Assembly (NCBI GenBank): GCA_009667805.1 | Contig: CM019066.1 | Span: 332,016,077 to 332,080,076, forward strand | DNA: 64,000 nucleotides | Reading direction: 5' to 3' | Source of the DNA: Leptobrachium leishanense | Lineage: Eukaryota; Chordata; Amphibia; Anura; Megophryidae | In this document: positions 11,661 through 25,663 of the stretch, piece after piece | Layout: each line of letters begins with the position of its first letter | How positions within the stretch are numbered: position 1 is the stretch's first letter | The notes under the pieces: model-generated | Seen by the model: only the letters and a program-made list of their open reading frames with translations | The model's database searches: none | What the model was told of the DNA's origin: nothing | Translations under genes and position numbers: made by a program

Positions 11661-12594
11661 TATGTGTTTTGGGCCTGAAAGAGTTAAGAAAACTACATGT
11701 AGAAGACGTTAATACAAATGATTTTGTTTAATTGCCATAAACCCAAAGAGTAATAATCAATTAATTGATACTTTTTGCAGACAGAATGTGTTTTTAATTG
11801 TATTAAGGGCAGTTTCCAATACACTCAAACATGCCAGTTGGAGCCGCACGCAAATAGTTTCTCTTTTCAATTAAGTAAATTTGCAAGTAGGGAATTGACC
11901 TTAACTAGCTTGATTTATAATTCATTTTTTTATTTGCAAAGTGCAACACTTTTGAATGACATATATATTTCTAGATAATGTAATTTTCATTTTGTTAAGC
12001 GATGCCTGTTAGTGGTCAGTGAAACGAGGTTAAAAACTAACTACAGTTGCTGAAAAATCAACGCAACGCGTATTAATGCAAATACATTATTTGTAACAAC
12101 TCAACAATATATTGTTTTATTTCAGGAACGTTTTAAGAGGTGGCAGTTAAGAAAATCTTTATTTTATATAAGTGGCTTATCAAGAAAGACTAAGCTCCTA
12201 TTAATTGCGATATCAAAAGAAATTTGGACAAAATGACTCTCCGCATCACAGATTTTGTTTACTAGTGGGTAATTAATTCTCCACATATGCTGGGAACATC
12301 TGTCACAGTGACCCGCTGGTCCTTCCTGTAAAACGAATGCTGTGTTGTTTTTCCACAGGTCATTATCAACAATCCTAAAAGAAGGTTTCACTTTTAAGCC
12401 AACATGGTCAACTTAAACTAGCTCTCCTAACTTTAGGGAGACTTGTCACCATTGAAGCAGCCTTAGAGTCTGGGGAATTAAGGAAGACTTGCCTGGGTAT
12501 TCTGCCAACAATGGAAAGAAATCAATGTTTAACGTATACTTTTGACAATATATTATATCTTGGATGCTACTTTCCCGCATAACAGGTATGCATA
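11661..12594. other. No recognisable feature
   Basis: AT-rich; short open frames carry no domain I recognise. Confidence 0.45.
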
Positions 12595-13402
12595 CATGGT
12601 TATTCAAAGAGCTTTTTTTGTCAGCTTTTTTCAGACATGTTTGGCAGTTTTTTGGCAGATCGCCCATTCCTGGCTTTTACTATCCGTGGAGGAGGTGGCT
12701 GAGGCTGATAGGAGATCCGGTGCTCCTAGGAATTCACCGGCTGCCCGCATATCTGGTGCCTGATCAGGCGAATGCCATAGGCTTCAATGTTAAAAATATT
12801 CCCGTTTTAATTCAATATCTAATAAACCGTTGATTATAATATTCTGCAGTAAAAAGTCTCTTTATTTTTAGATTTTTTTGGATCTTTTAGGTATTTTTGG
12901 GGATTTTTTTGCAAACATTTTTTTCCCGTTTTCTTTCTAAATCGTTTTTTCTTTTTTCTGTAACAGCCCTTTTCATTATCATTCATTGGATCTTATATGT
13001 AAATTTCAGACATTTTCGCTCTGTAGTTTCTTTGCAAATAGCGTTTCACTTTTAAAACATTCAAGCGTACTGTTTTTTGGGGTTTTTTCAATCCATTTGT
13101 CTGCGGTGTCGGGTTTTTCCGGCGGCTGCTCTACAGTGTGATCGGCAGCAGCTCGGGTTTCTCCAGCGTGTTCGGCAGGGTTAATCCAAATGTTTTTGCG
13201 GGTTTCGGTGTGCGTTCGCCTGGTTTTGCTGTGAGTGTTCGTCGGGTTTGCGGTGGCTTTTTCCTGCACTACGGCAGCCCTGTGGTGCTTGCTGAATACA
13301 CCGCAGGGTCGCCAAAATCAGATCGCCAAATCGCACCGAATTGAAGAGAACGAAATGTCACTGAATGTGCGGTAACTTTTTGATTCTCTTTGAATAACCC
13401 TG
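12595..13402 (+). mobile_element. Family A inverted-repeat element (TA target), copy a
   Basis: The left end is CATGGTTATTCAAAGAG, the right end CTCTTTGAATAACCCTG, flanked by TA on both sides (12593-12594 and 13403-13404). The interior has the family modules: TTCAATGTTAAAAATATTCCCG, then AATATCTAATAAACCGTTG, then ATTCTGCAGTAAAAAGTCTC, and GAATACACCGCAGGGTCG near the right end. It is non-coding. The TA duplication suggests a Tc1/mariner-type mobiliser (inference). Confidence 0.8.
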
Positions 13403-13738
13403 TAAGCGTTTTCCTAATGTGCGCTAATGAATCTTGTACACGAACTACCGTGGACAAGGTGATCTGTTGGTGGGTCGTCAGGCGCTACCTTTTAGCGACT
13501 TGCGCTAGATTTTTCATGTAGCGTTGTCATTTTAACTAACACCAACTGATAGAGCCCCAAATGTTCCTATTATGCATGATGTATAAAGGTATCGAAAACT
13601 TGTTGGCTCATTACCTAAATTTTCACTTTGGTGGAACTAGCTACATTACAGCGGGCTTCATACCATAGCATCTTATGGTCACTACAGCAACACCGCCAAT
13701 ACAAAAGACAAGTTCTGTGCTGTGCTTTCCAATATATT

Positions 13739-13772
<34 letters not shown>

Positions 13773-14609
13773 TATGTATCTGTCTATTTATCTATCTATA
13801 TCTATTTTTATCACTATCTATATCTATCATTCATTATATATCAGCTGCTTAAAATATGTATACCTCCGAGTACCTGTAATTTGTCTTCCATTTAATGATA
13901 GTTACCTTGATTAATTAGATTTTAATCAGTCATAATTTTGTGTTAAGTGGTGTATAAATGCCCTTTGTTTCACTACTTAAACCTTCACTGACTAACAATG
14001 TGAGTCACAGACTAGTGCCTGTCATTAAAAGCCAAAAAAATCAATAGCACTTTTAATTAAGGACAGCTGTGTCTTGAGCTTAAAGGAGTAATTCACTTTG
14101 GCGGAATGAGCAGCTTTCTCATATTCCAAATATATTTGTCAGGTTCAATAGTTTAACATTTTCAAATAAACTAACACATTGAAAAATAACCTGTTTAAAC
14201 TGGCAAAGTAGCACCATGACACAGTATACACTAATTACGTTTATTTTCAATGCATCGCGAAGAAAGAAGAGAAACTAATTGCAGGAGTTCTTTCATTTTC
14301 ACAGATTTCTGATTGAACTTTGAGTGTTGAGCCACTAGACTGAAAAGGATGTGTGGTTACGAAAATGGATATTATATATTAAATTGGACATTCTTTAGAA
14401 TATTGTATAAATAAACTAGTTGTTCTTCCCACAGCAGTTCTTGTTCATATTAAAATGAAGCAACTCCTGTCACTGTTTGAATTTCACTTTAAAATCCCAT
14501 AGTTTGTTACGGTTGAAAGGATGGCAATATCAGCTATTGTTTGCAACTACAGCAAAAGCCAGAGCTAATTGATTAACCCCATTAGTATGTTGATTTTATG
14601 TGTTTATCA
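13403..14609. other. Mostly unassigned; includes a CTTT/TATC microsatellite
   Basis: Only the microsatellite at 13737-13840 is recognisable; the rest is AT-rich with no coding evidence. Confidence 0.45.
13737..13840 (+). repeat. (CTTT)n then (TATC)n microsatellite
   Basis: About eight TTTC repeats followed by TATCTATC and TATCTATATC words. Confidence 0.9.
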
Positions 14610-15130
14610 TGGAACCAGATTTCTTATCCGCCCCCCTATGCTTTTACTTACAATGATTAGTCCTCTCTCCCTGTCGAACTCACAGTTAGTTTGGCCCAGC
14701 CCCATTTCCTGTGCAGCAAAGCATCACTTCCTTCATTCTATCCATGGAGGCTTGTGAGTAGCATCTTGTTTATACAGGGCAGATGCATTCTGTTTTACCT
14801 TCCTCCTACTAGAAAGTGCACTACAGAGAAAATCTCTCTACCCATCTTCCTGCCATACCAGAACACACTACCAAGAGAAGCTCTCTCTATCCGTCTTCCT
14901 CCCATACCAAAGCATAATACAGACTACAGAGAAGCTCTCTCTACCCACCTTCCTTCCATACCAAAGCAGACCCAAGAGAAGCTCTCTCTTCCCACATGAC
15001 TCTTTTGTTTGCTTTCTCAATAGAAGAAAAATATAAAGGACTTTGTGTGCTTTCAAAAGAGGATGAGTTAAGCTATCTTACTTCAATCATATCCTGCATG
15101 TGACTTTTTTCATATGACTCTGGGGATCCA
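14610..15130 (+). repeat. LTR-like repeat, copy 1
   Basis: Starts TGGAACCAGATT and ends CTGGGGATCCA, close to the TG...CA plan with inverted terminal words (TGGAACC/GGATCCA). It has a polyadenylation-like AATAGAAGAAAAATATAAAGG region near the 3' end. It shares the whole layout with 15532-15916 but contains an internal triplication of a ~60-bp unit around GAGAAGCTCTCTCTA (14820-14990). Solo-LTR status is inference; no gag or pol is nearby. Confidence 0.45.
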
Positions 15131-15531
15131 GAATAGTGTTCTATAAAAATAAGCAGTTATAGAATAATATATTTTTAGCAAAAAAAATCTAACTTACTCT
15201 GTTCTGTGAAAGGTGAACAGTGATAACACTGGCTCAGCTACAAAATTAAAAACATTTCTGCAGTTTTTCCTTCTTGTTAACTATGCTTCTACAAAGGATC
15301 TTTTGCACATAAATAAACAGGAGTTTGAAATCCTTTTGAAAAAATTATAAACGTTTTGCTGAAAAATATCATCTGTTTAATGGAGAAAAAAATGGAAGCT
15401 CTAAGCAGGTGAAAACCCTGTACTGTAAATGCAAAACCCATGCAAACATGCAGCAAACCTTTTGATAACTTGATTTCCAGGTTATACTACACTTAGACAA
15501 ATAAAGACAGTAATCAGAATATAAAGTGTCA
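15131..15531. other. Spacer between the two LTR-like copies; nothing recognised
   Basis: AT-rich, about 400 bp, no open frame. Too short and too featureless to be called a retroelement interior. Confidence 0.4.
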
Positions 15532-15916
15532 TGGAACCAGATTCCTTATTTGTTTTCCGCCCTATGTTTTTAATTAAAATGGATCAGTCCACTCTCCCTG
15601 TCTATCCCTCATAGTTAGTTTGATCCAGCCCCATTTCCTGCTACAGCAAGCAGCCTATCCCCCAGTCTATCCATAGAGGCAGTAAGCAAGCATCGTCTGT
15701 ACTGGGTGATTGCATCCTGTTTTTACCATCCTCCCATAGCAAGGTACACCTGAGAAGCCCTCTCTATCTATAAAGATACCTTTTATTTGCTGTTACTTTC
15801 CCAATAAAGTGAAGAAAATACAAAGGACTTTGTGTGATTTCAAAAGGGGGCGAGTTAAGCTATCTGACTTCAATCATATCCTGACACTCACTTCTCGCAT
15901 ATGACCCTGGGTTCCA
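15532..15916 (+). repeat. LTR-like repeat, copy 2
   Basis: Same orientation as 14610-15130: TGGAACCAGATTCC at the start, CTGGGTTCCA at the end, CCAATAAAGTGAAG as a possible poly(A) signal, then AAGGACTTTGTGTG in both copies. It has only one copy of the unit that is triplicated in copy 1. Confidence 0.5.
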
Positions 15917-16019
15917 GAATATAAAGAGTTTTAAAAAGGCAAATCATGGCATTATTCGGCAAGTGTTTTCAAAGATCTAAAGGGGCACTTTACACACCAT
16001 GTATACGTTAGCTTATTAA

Positions 16020-17169
16020 CCCCTTAAGGCTAGGGACAGATGAGCGCATTTTCTGCGGCCACCGTCAAAATGTACGTCGATGCGTGCGCACGCATTTTTT
16101 CACGGAATACGCTTAAGTGGTCAGACGATGCGCAATTCTGGACGTATTTCATGACGGTGGGGTAAAAAGAAGTCTAGGGAAATCCGGCTGTTTGAACGTT
16201 ATGTAGGCCGCACACTAGCAGCGTCTGACGTCTCCTAATCACGCACACACGCTGCTATGCGGCCGCAGCGCACTTTGTACGTCAGTAGCAGCGGTTTCAC
16301 GTTCTGAGAAAAATGCGTTCATTTGCCGGTTGCGTGGTGTCGGCGCACTTTTGTACGCACGTACTGCGTATATTGGCCGTCATTGGCTGTTATGTGCTGC
16401 TACTGCCGCCGTGATTTAGTGCGCCTGCACGCGCGTTCCGACTGCCCCACTCTGACCCTAGCCTAAGGACGGGGCAATTTTACAAGTACGGCACTCTTCA
16501 AGAAGTAGAAGTGTGCTGAGCTCATTTTGACCGTTTTTGCTCATCATGTTTAAATGCGGTTTTAAGTCACGTTTTATTGTATGACCCAGACATATTATAT
16601 ATTCTCTTTTTCGTCAGACTCAGCAGATCAATAATATATTATTATTATATGTATAAGTCATGCCCTGCCAGAATGCTACAACAAAATTTTATAAAAAAAT
16701 TGAATTTTCAATAAAATTTCAGTCATCCACAGTGTGTAAACCCTCCACAAAAAAATCATTAGTTAATCATCATTGTTCACAGTATAATTGAAATGTGAAC
16801 TATAGTGCTGCATTAATAAAAAAGCACGTTTTTATTTTTTTAATTTTAGTTTTACTTGTTGCATGGTCATTTTGGTATCATTGGAAAGGCCATGCTCTGG
16901 CCTTTCCAGTGATAGCAGACATGACCCTATAGCTGCCACCGATCAGGAGATATGGGGATTCAAAGAACCCCCCTATCTCCTCTATAGGATTTCCTTAGGA
17001 AATTCCTTTGCAGCTAGGGGTTCCCCGGTAGACTGATGTCATGTGCGATGAGTCAGTTGATGAGGGGGGACCCAGAGGTGGAGCTGCCATCTAAGATGGT
17101 GGCTCCCACCGGAAATAGGCCGCGATCCGGCGCCGTTTGGTGCCGGATCGTGGCCTGGCGACTAAGGGG
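16020..17169. mobile_element. Family B TTAA-type element, copy 1 (host to a nested element)
   Basis: Flanked by TTAA at 16016-16019 and 17170-17173. The left end is CCCCTTAA, the right end CTAAGGGG. The interior includes CATCATGTTTAAATGCGG, GACATATTATATATTC and GGAAAGGCCATGCTCTGGCC, shared in opposite orientation with 21707-22409 and 27500-28160. No transposase. TTAA duplication suggests a piggyBac-like mobiliser (inference). A Harbinger-like element sits inside at 16028-16463. Confidence 0.8.
16028..16463. mobile_element. Family H (Harbinger-like) element nested in family B
   Basis: The inverted ends are GGCTAGGGACAG and, from the right, GGCTAGGGTCAG. TAA occurs on both sides (16025-16027 and 16464-16466). 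Removing the element plus one TAA restores CCCCTTAAGGACGGGG, the expected end of the host element. A 3-bp TAA duplication fits PIF/Harbinger; the interior is non-coding. Confidence 0.8.
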
Positions 17170-17173
17170 TTAA

Positions 17174-17420
17174 CTACATGCATGCCTGGAAAAGTCAGGC
17201 TGTGACCTTTCCAGGGATGCCTGGCATACCCTTCTACCCCCCCCCTAGCGATGGGGAGATAGAGGGATCCAAAGGATCCCCCCTTCCCTTCAGGCGATTC
17301 TCCTGCTCAGGTGCAGAGGGGGGGGGGCCTGAAACTGAAGTCATCACGTCCGGTGCGATGACGTCAGTGCGCAAGGAGGATATAAAAACGCAGATCTGGC
17401 TTCATGGAAGCTATTATTCT
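17174..17420. mobile_element. Partial family B copy abutting the right end of 16020-17169
   Basis: CAGGCTGTGACCTTTCCAGG, GGGGAGATAGAGGGATCC and GATGACGTCAGTGCGC match interior modules of family B (compare 16890-17060). The ends are not identifiable. Confidence 0.4.
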
Positions 17421-17810
17421 TTTGTGACTCCCTAAGAATCAGAGTCAAGCTGTTCATAACCAAGATGGTAATAGGTAGCAACTATCAGTTTATGGCTTCC
17501 TATCACTGGCTCGGCTGGTATAGGGGCCAAGGTGTCAATTTAATAATGCATTCACAGGTAATTTTGGCCCCCACTGTTTTTTTACCCCTTCTATTATCGC
17601 ATGAAAGCAAGCGACCAGAGAATAAACCTCTGAGAGGATAATCAGGTCGGCAGCTTCAAGACATGGGTAGAATGCACTAAAGAATGTTGCTCTTCTCTAT
17701 GCCTCGTTACATATTTATGTCTTGATGATATAATAAAATTAATACTAAATAATCACTACATGTAGTCAATATCATGGTTGCAAAATTTGATGGGAACTAA
17801 TAATTGGAAG
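17421..17810. other. No recognisable feature
   Basis: No coding or repeat signal that I can name. Confidence 0.4.
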
Positions 17811-18480
17811 AGGTTATTGACTATCCTCTGAATTACCCCTGATTCGCACTGGGCGGTGAATTTCCTTGTACTGCGCAATTTCGGACTAATTCGTCTATTC
17901 ACTAAGCTGTCGATTCGCCAAATACTCGTAAATTGACTGCAAAGTACAGTGCAATTCACAGCAATTTGTCCCATAGAAGACTATTGCACCGTAATTCAGG
18001 TGAAACGCCCTGATTTTTGGTGTTCCAGTTCAACAGATTTAATCAGGCGAATGTCATAGGATTTAATGTATTTACATACGTTTTTCTTATTTTTTTTAAA
18101 AGACTTTTTTATTTTGTAACAGACCTTTTCATTATTTTTTAAAGGACTTTTTTTATTGTTCGGACACATTTTTACTACACTTTACTGACCTATACTCTTT
18201 TTTTCGGTGACCAGCAGACTTCCATTTTTTTTTCCACTTCAGTAGATTTCTCCAATGCCAATTAGTCCGGTGGTTATCGGAGCAATTCGGTGTTTTTCAG
18301 TGTCGTCCGATAATTGCTTTGGCGACTCCAATGTGGGGAAAATACCGAGACCATTTGCTAAATAGTGAATTCATGTTATTTTCATGAAATGGGATCGAAA
18401 TGGACCGATACGCAAAGCACCGAAATTGCACTCAATGGGACAGAAATGGATAGGTTTAGCTTTAAAATATTCCTGACATG
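17811..18480. mobile_element. Highly diverged family A-like element
   Basis: Begins near AGGTTATTGACTATCCTCTG and contains AATCAGGCGAATGTCATAGG and TGTAACAGACCTTTTCATTA, modules found in the family A copies. Ends and target duplication are eroded. Confidence 0.4.
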
Positions 18481-19285
18481 AAAAGAATTTAGATGCGCAG
18501 CATATAGGCCCAGCAAATACTAATTATTGTGAAACAAAGTCAAATAAAAATTCTTCTCCTGCGTTATTGCTATGTATTTCAGCAGAAAACCAACCATCTC
18601 ATTTTAGTAAAATATCATTAACCCTTAATAGCCATAACGAGTGGGGGTATTTATTTTGTGACAGACTCCGGTACTTCGGGGTTTTGAAGTGCATATCGAA
18701 AATATCTCTCATGCCGAACAGCTTGCTGTAAGTATAATCTTAGGTACAGATGTCTTGATTAAGCAATGCTGTCACATTTACTTATAGCCAAGGGCAGTGA
18801 TCCTGTGCTAGGCGGTGCACTGACAGAGGTTAAGACAAGGAGAATAGGAGGTGCTAGGGCTGGTAAAGACAAAAATGCATCTTCCCTATCGAGATATCAC
18901 AAGAAAACGATATCATCCTAACAGTGATTTGTAATAACTGGTACGATTGTAGATCAAGTTGGTATGTAGCTAGATAATATATAAAAAATAGCATTAAATG
19001 CAGGACAAACTACAGGTGCTCTGAAGTGTACCTATATATTCCAGCCAACAATGCCCCCCAAACCAATGTGTCCACACCAATGTTTTGTGGTGATTGAGCA
19101 CCATTTCCATCAGTGCAATAGACACCCCTTCAATTCAAAACCAGACGTTTCTCACAACAGGGTGTCACAATGCATTTGACTTCAAATTCCGTATGTAGTA
19201 AATGTTTAATATGCCCTATTGCCCTGGAACCTGAAGGGCATTTAGTGGGCTGAGACATCGCTTTTACAGTACAGGATACAGCACC
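18481..19285. other. No recognisable feature
   Basis: AT-rich; nothing I can support. Confidence 0.4.
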
Positions 19286-19491
19286 GGCTGGGTGGAGTAG
19301 AGGTATCGTCACTGCTCTATAATCGTGGAGACCATGGAAACATAGATTTGAATCCCAGCAAGAGCACCTCTCCAGTAAGTGTCCTTGGGCAAGACACTTA
19401 ACGGTACATAGTCGCCACCCAGGACATACTTGAAAACGAGAGAAATCTCAATGTATCCTTCCTGGTAAAATACTTTCTCAAAAAAAAAAAA
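19286..19491 (+). mobile_element. tRNA-derived SINE, uninterrupted copy
   Basis: GGCTGGGTGGAGTAGAGG start, eroded B-box AGATTTGAATCCC, central GTGTCCTTGGGCAAGACAC, body CATACTTGAAAACGAGAG, and an A-run at 19480-19491. It has the same structure as 7844-10640 once the hAT insertion there is removed. Confidence 0.85.
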
Positions 19492-19577
19492 GGAACAATG
19501 ATTGGTTCTGTTTACTATAGTAGCCATCGAGTAGTTTTTCCAGATTTTGTGACCCTTCCCTTGGGATGAATGACAAC

Positions 19578-19585
19578 CGAACACT
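19578..19585. repeat. 8-bp target-site duplication CGAACACT (left copy)
   Basis: Identical to 23805-23812, on the outside of the hAT ends of the 19586-23804 composite. Confidence 0.9.
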
Positions 19586-19692
19586 CAGGGCCATCCTTAA
19601 TATTGACTGGGCCCTGGGAACATATTTTATTGCCCCCCCCCTGAATTTTGCTCTCTACCTCAACATCCTAAAAAAATACACACGCACGCATA

Positions 19693-20602
19693 CAGGGTTA
19701 TTCAAAGAGAATCGAAAAGTCACCGCACGTTCGGTGACTTTTCGTTTTCTTCAATTCGGGGCGATTCGGCAATCCCATTCCGGCGACCCTGCAGTGTATT
19801 CGGCAAGCACCACAGGGCCGTCGAAAACTCACCGCAAAAACCCGGCGAATGCACGCCGGAACCCACAAAAAACTTCTGGATTAACCTGCTGAAAGTGGCG
19901 GAAAATCCCGAGCAGGAGCCGTTCACACGCACAGCAGCCGCCGGAAAAAGCCGACACCGCAGACGAATGCAGTGAATAAATTAAAAAAACAGTTTGCTTG
20001 AATGTTTGAAAAGTGAAACGCTGTTTGCAAAGAAACTACTGAGCGAAAATGTCTGAAATTTACATATGAGGTCCAGGGAATGATAATAAAAAGGGCTGCT
20101 ATAGAAAAAATAAGTAAAGTTAAAAAACAATCTTATTTTTTTTAAAAAAATCCTTTTTAAAAAAAAATAATCTTTTTTTAAAAAAAAATAAAAAAAACAG
20201 AAAAATGCTTAAAATATCCTAAAAAAATCTATCAATAAAGAGACTCTTTACTGCAGAATATTATAATGAATGGTTTATTAGATATTGAATTAAAACGGGA
20301 ATATTTTTAACATTGAAGCTTTTGAGATTCGCCTGAATTAATCTGCCGCATGAAGCCAACGAAAGGCAGGGCATTTCGGCAACTTTTCATTGCTGGCTTT
20401 TGTTCTCTGAATAGACGAAGCATTGCTTCTCTATGGGGATTTCACTGCCTTCGAACAGGCACCGTATGTGCAGGCAATTCGTCAAGATTTGGCGAATTGC
20501 CTGCTCTGTGGATAGCCGAATGGTCAAGAAAGGTAACCGAACGCTGATTTTCAGCGTTCGGTTCCCTTTCGGGAGCCATTCGGATCTCTTTGAATATCCC
20601 TG
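19693..20602. mobile_element. Family A element, copy b
   Basis: Left end CAGGGTTATTCAAAGAG preceded by TA; right end CTCTTTGAATATCCCTG followed by AT, so the right TA is eroded or shifted. Internal modules include GAATGCACGCCGGAAC, GAAACGCTGTTTGCAAAG, CTGCAGAATATTATAATG and GATATTGAATTAAAACGG. Non-coding. Confidence 0.8.
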
Positions 20603-20679
20603 ATAGACTTGTCTCCTAAAACTAAAATCAACTAAATCATTTTATTTATTTTATAATTTTTTTTACAATTACACATATT

Positions 20680-21120
20680 AACATACTGTAAAAGCACAAT
20701 ATATCTGTGTGTACACATCATACACATCCTATATACACGTTCTATATAATGTGTATATGCACACAATATATATATATATTTATATACACACGTATATATC
20801 ACGTACACATAATATATACATCATATACATACTTGCATGATATACACATTTTCACATCATACACCTACACATAATATACACATTACACCCAAACATCACC
20901 ACATCAAATATATACATAATGCAAACATCACCACATCATATATACACATAATATACACATCACCACATCATAAATATATATATACATAATATAAACATCA
21001 CCACATCATATATACACATCACCACTTCATATATACATCACCACATCATATATACACATCACATATACATCACCACATCATATATACACATCACCACATC
21101 ATATACACATCAACACCTTA
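20680..21120 (+). repeat. CACATCA/TATATACAC microsatellite, left part
   Basis: Tandem words CATCACCACATCATATATACA. It resumes at 23357-23450, so the Tc1 transposon landed inside this array. Confidence 0.85.
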
Positions 21121-21504
21121 TACAGTCATGGCCGAAATTATTGGCACCCCAGACATTTTTCCAGAAAATCAAGTATTTCTCACAGAAAAGTATTGCAGTA
21201 CCAGTAACACATGTTTTGCTATACACATGTTTATTCCCTTTGTGTGTATTGGAACAAAACGAAAAAAAGGAGGAAAAAAAGCAAATTGGACATAATGTCA
21301 CACAAAACTCCAAAAATGGTCTGGACAAAATTCTTGGCACTCTTTCAAAATTGTGGATAAATAAGATTGTTTCAAGCATGTGATGCTCCTGTAAACTCAC
21401 CTGGGGCAAGTAACAGGTGTGGGCAATATAAAAATCACACCTGAAAGCAGATAAAAAGGAGAGAAGTTCACTTAGTCTTTGCATTGTGTGTCAGTGTGTG
21501 CCAC

Positions 21505-23142
<1,638 letters not shown>

Positions 23143-23356
23143 GGTGCCAAGAATTTTGTCCAGCCCATTTTTGGAGTTTTGTGTGACATTATGTCCAATT
23201 TGCTTTTTTCCTCCCTTTTTTTGTTTTATTCTAATACACACAAAGGGAATAAACATGTGTATAGCAAAACATGTCTTACTGCAATACTTTTCTGTGAGAA
23301 ATACTTGATTTTCTGGAAAAATGTCTGGGGTGCCAACAATTTCGGCCATGACTGTA

Positions 23357-23450
23357 TATACATATCACACACCTCACCGCATTGTATACACACACATCAT
23401 ATATACACATAATATACACATCATCACACTATGTATACATCACAATACAC
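23357..23450 (+). repeat. TATACACA microsatellite, right part
   Basis: Continuation of the array at 20680-21120 after the Tc1 insertion. Confidence 0.75.
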
Positions 23451-23845
23451 ACATTTAATCACAAATCAAATGGAATTGTTTCAGAGACAACCTGGAGGAA
23501 AATTGAGGGAGTGGGTGATGGATGGATGGGGGAGTGGGTGAGGTGCAAGGGGTCCTAAAGCAGAGCTCTGCTTCTACTGAATCGTGCTGTAGTCTCAACC
23601 TTCTCTCTCTGTGGGGGGAACTGCATGGTGAAGAGGAGGGGAGGAGCCAAACGCATCTCTCACGAGGCCTCACCTCCTCTCTGCGGCCACATGTCACCAT
23701 GGAGGCCATGATTTTTGCGGGCTGGGAGCAGCTGCCTTGGGCCCCATAACAATGACTGGGCTCGGGGCAGCTGCCCCTTTTGCCCCGCACTAAAGATGGC
23801 CCTGCGAACACTTGACAAGTGACAACCAACATGTAATACCTGTAA

Positions 23846-24272
23846 GGCTAGGGTCAAACAAACGCATTATTCGCAGCGACCATCAAAAAGTGCGTCCGAA
23901 CGCATTGACGTATTTTTTCACGGAATGCGCAAAAACGGTCATACGTTGCACATTTTCGTGCGTGATTTTTTACGGATCCAAACCAGGAAACTTTGGGTGT
24001 CTGGACGTTATGTTGGCCGGACATGAGCAGCGTCTGACGTCTCCTAATCACGCACACACGCCGCTATGCGGGTGCAGCGCACTCTGTACGTCAGTACTAG
24101 CGGTTTGACATTCTCGAAAAAATGCGTTCGTTTGCCGCTTGTGATGCGCGGCCGAACTTTCGTGCGGCCGTACTTCGTATATTGGCCATCATTGCCCATC
24201 ATTTGCTGCTACCATGGCCGTGATTAAGTGCGCCTAAACGCACGTTAAAAATGCGTTAGTCTGACCCCAGCC
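23846..24272. mobile_element. Family H (Harbinger-like) element, copy 2
   Basis: Left end GGCTAGGGTCAAACAAACG, right end read inward GGCTGGGGTCAGACTAACG. TAA precedes the left end; TTT follows the right end, so the duplication is eroded. Interior modules (GCGTCTGACGTCTCCTAATC, CGCACACACG) match 16205-16255. Confidence 0.7.
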
Positions 24273-25663
24273 TTTGAGTGAATTCTCATAATGTTCTCCA
24301 ACACTACAATTCTGCCTTCCTTCCAAATACACACGTTATGCTGGTTAATTTGTTACATTGAATAAAAACCACCTCATATTACATATGAATTACTGCTGCC
24401 TATAAGGATTTATTCACTAACCAACATTCATTAAAGAAATAGTGGTTTAATTTCAGTGACCCACGTTGGACCAAGTGCAGGGAAACTACAATGAATTCAT
24501 ACTTTATGGAACATTTACCATAGTTCGCTGCACTTTCACCATTATTTCCTACGTAGATTCTGCTGAAGCAGTCTAGCACAGTTCTAGGTCTCCATTAGGT
24601 TTTCACCATAGATTCTGTTGTAGAAATTTAGTGTAGAATTCACTGTCTAGAATTGTTTTCTTACGTAGTCTTAATGATCTTTGATTGGGTGGGATTAACC
24701 ACTGAATTAATGGAGGTGACAGGTTAAATAACCATCCCATGAAGGGTGCTCCAGGACAGGATAAAGAAGGTTGACATGTAGGGCGTTATATGTCCTTCTC
24801 CAGGCTGTGATCCAGTGTAAGGAGAAAAATGTCATCTGCGCTTATTCCCATTATAATGGGAGCAAGCGCAGATGCCATTTTTCTCCTTGTTATGTTTTAT
24901 ACATGTTGCTGGGCTGGGTACATTTGGTGGTTGCAGCCGCCCCATCGGGGAATAGGCGCAACCCCACCCCTCCTGTGATCCAGTGTACTCTGACAGAAGG
25001 GGTCATTAAGTGTTGCTGACTATTCCTCCCGGTGCCTGACTGGTGGACACATTGCATTATATAATTCCGCAGATGAGTTGGCGGACCTTGGATATTCCAG
25101 ACCGTTGCTGCTGTAATTGTGAGACATATATGAGTTCTATTCAGCAAAAGGCATCCTTACTGCTGGTGGCATCCAGAGGTTATTGTTAAGAAGCGCATGT
25201 GCACAATTTCTACATTGTGCCATTTCTTCCTGATCTATACTGAAGCTGTATCTGCTTTATATCAATACAAGGGTATGTGAGACATTTATTGTAGTGTATA
25301 GTTCTTCTTCATTTCTTCCTTCTTTCACTATACTAGCACATTTTTCTGTGATTTCACTGTTAAAGAAGGTCGACGCCACTGTTTCAGGTGTCCAAAGTGG
25401 AATCAAAAACCCTATGATTAATGAGGCTCCAGCAAGGCTGAGTGAGGGAGATACTGTTCCCCAGGCTTCAGTATTACTGGATACAGATGTACTGTCCCAT
25501 CTTCCCTCTTTTCCTACTTTTGTCTTGTATATTGGAGGAGTGAGGTACAGACAAGGAAGGTGATGCCATTGTAAAAGAGGTGCAAGGCGATCCGTGCTGA
25601 GCCACAGGCGCTCTACCACATGAGTGTAGATTTTCCCACTTCTATGAATTATCATGCACAGTA
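24273..25663. other. Unassigned sequence containing one strong hairpin
   Basis: No coding region or known repeat recognised apart from the hairpin at 24819-24888. Confidence 0.4.
24819..24888. repeat. 70-bp near-perfect hairpin
   Basis: Two 35-base arms (AAGGAGAAAAATGTCATCTG... and ...GATGCCATTTTTCTCCTT) pair with about two mismatches and virtually no loop, centred on CCATTATAATGG. A GTGATCCAGTGTA word lies on both sides (near 24807 and 24975). Confidence 0.85.

Noticed and set aside
14610..15916. Endogenous retrovirus
   Set aside because: LTR-like repeats are present, but no gag, protease, polymerase or envelope coding remnant lies between or beside them.
24771..25019. 82-codon frame around the 70-bp hairpin
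   Set aside because: The frame is created by the inverted repeat; no domain, no splice or promoter context.
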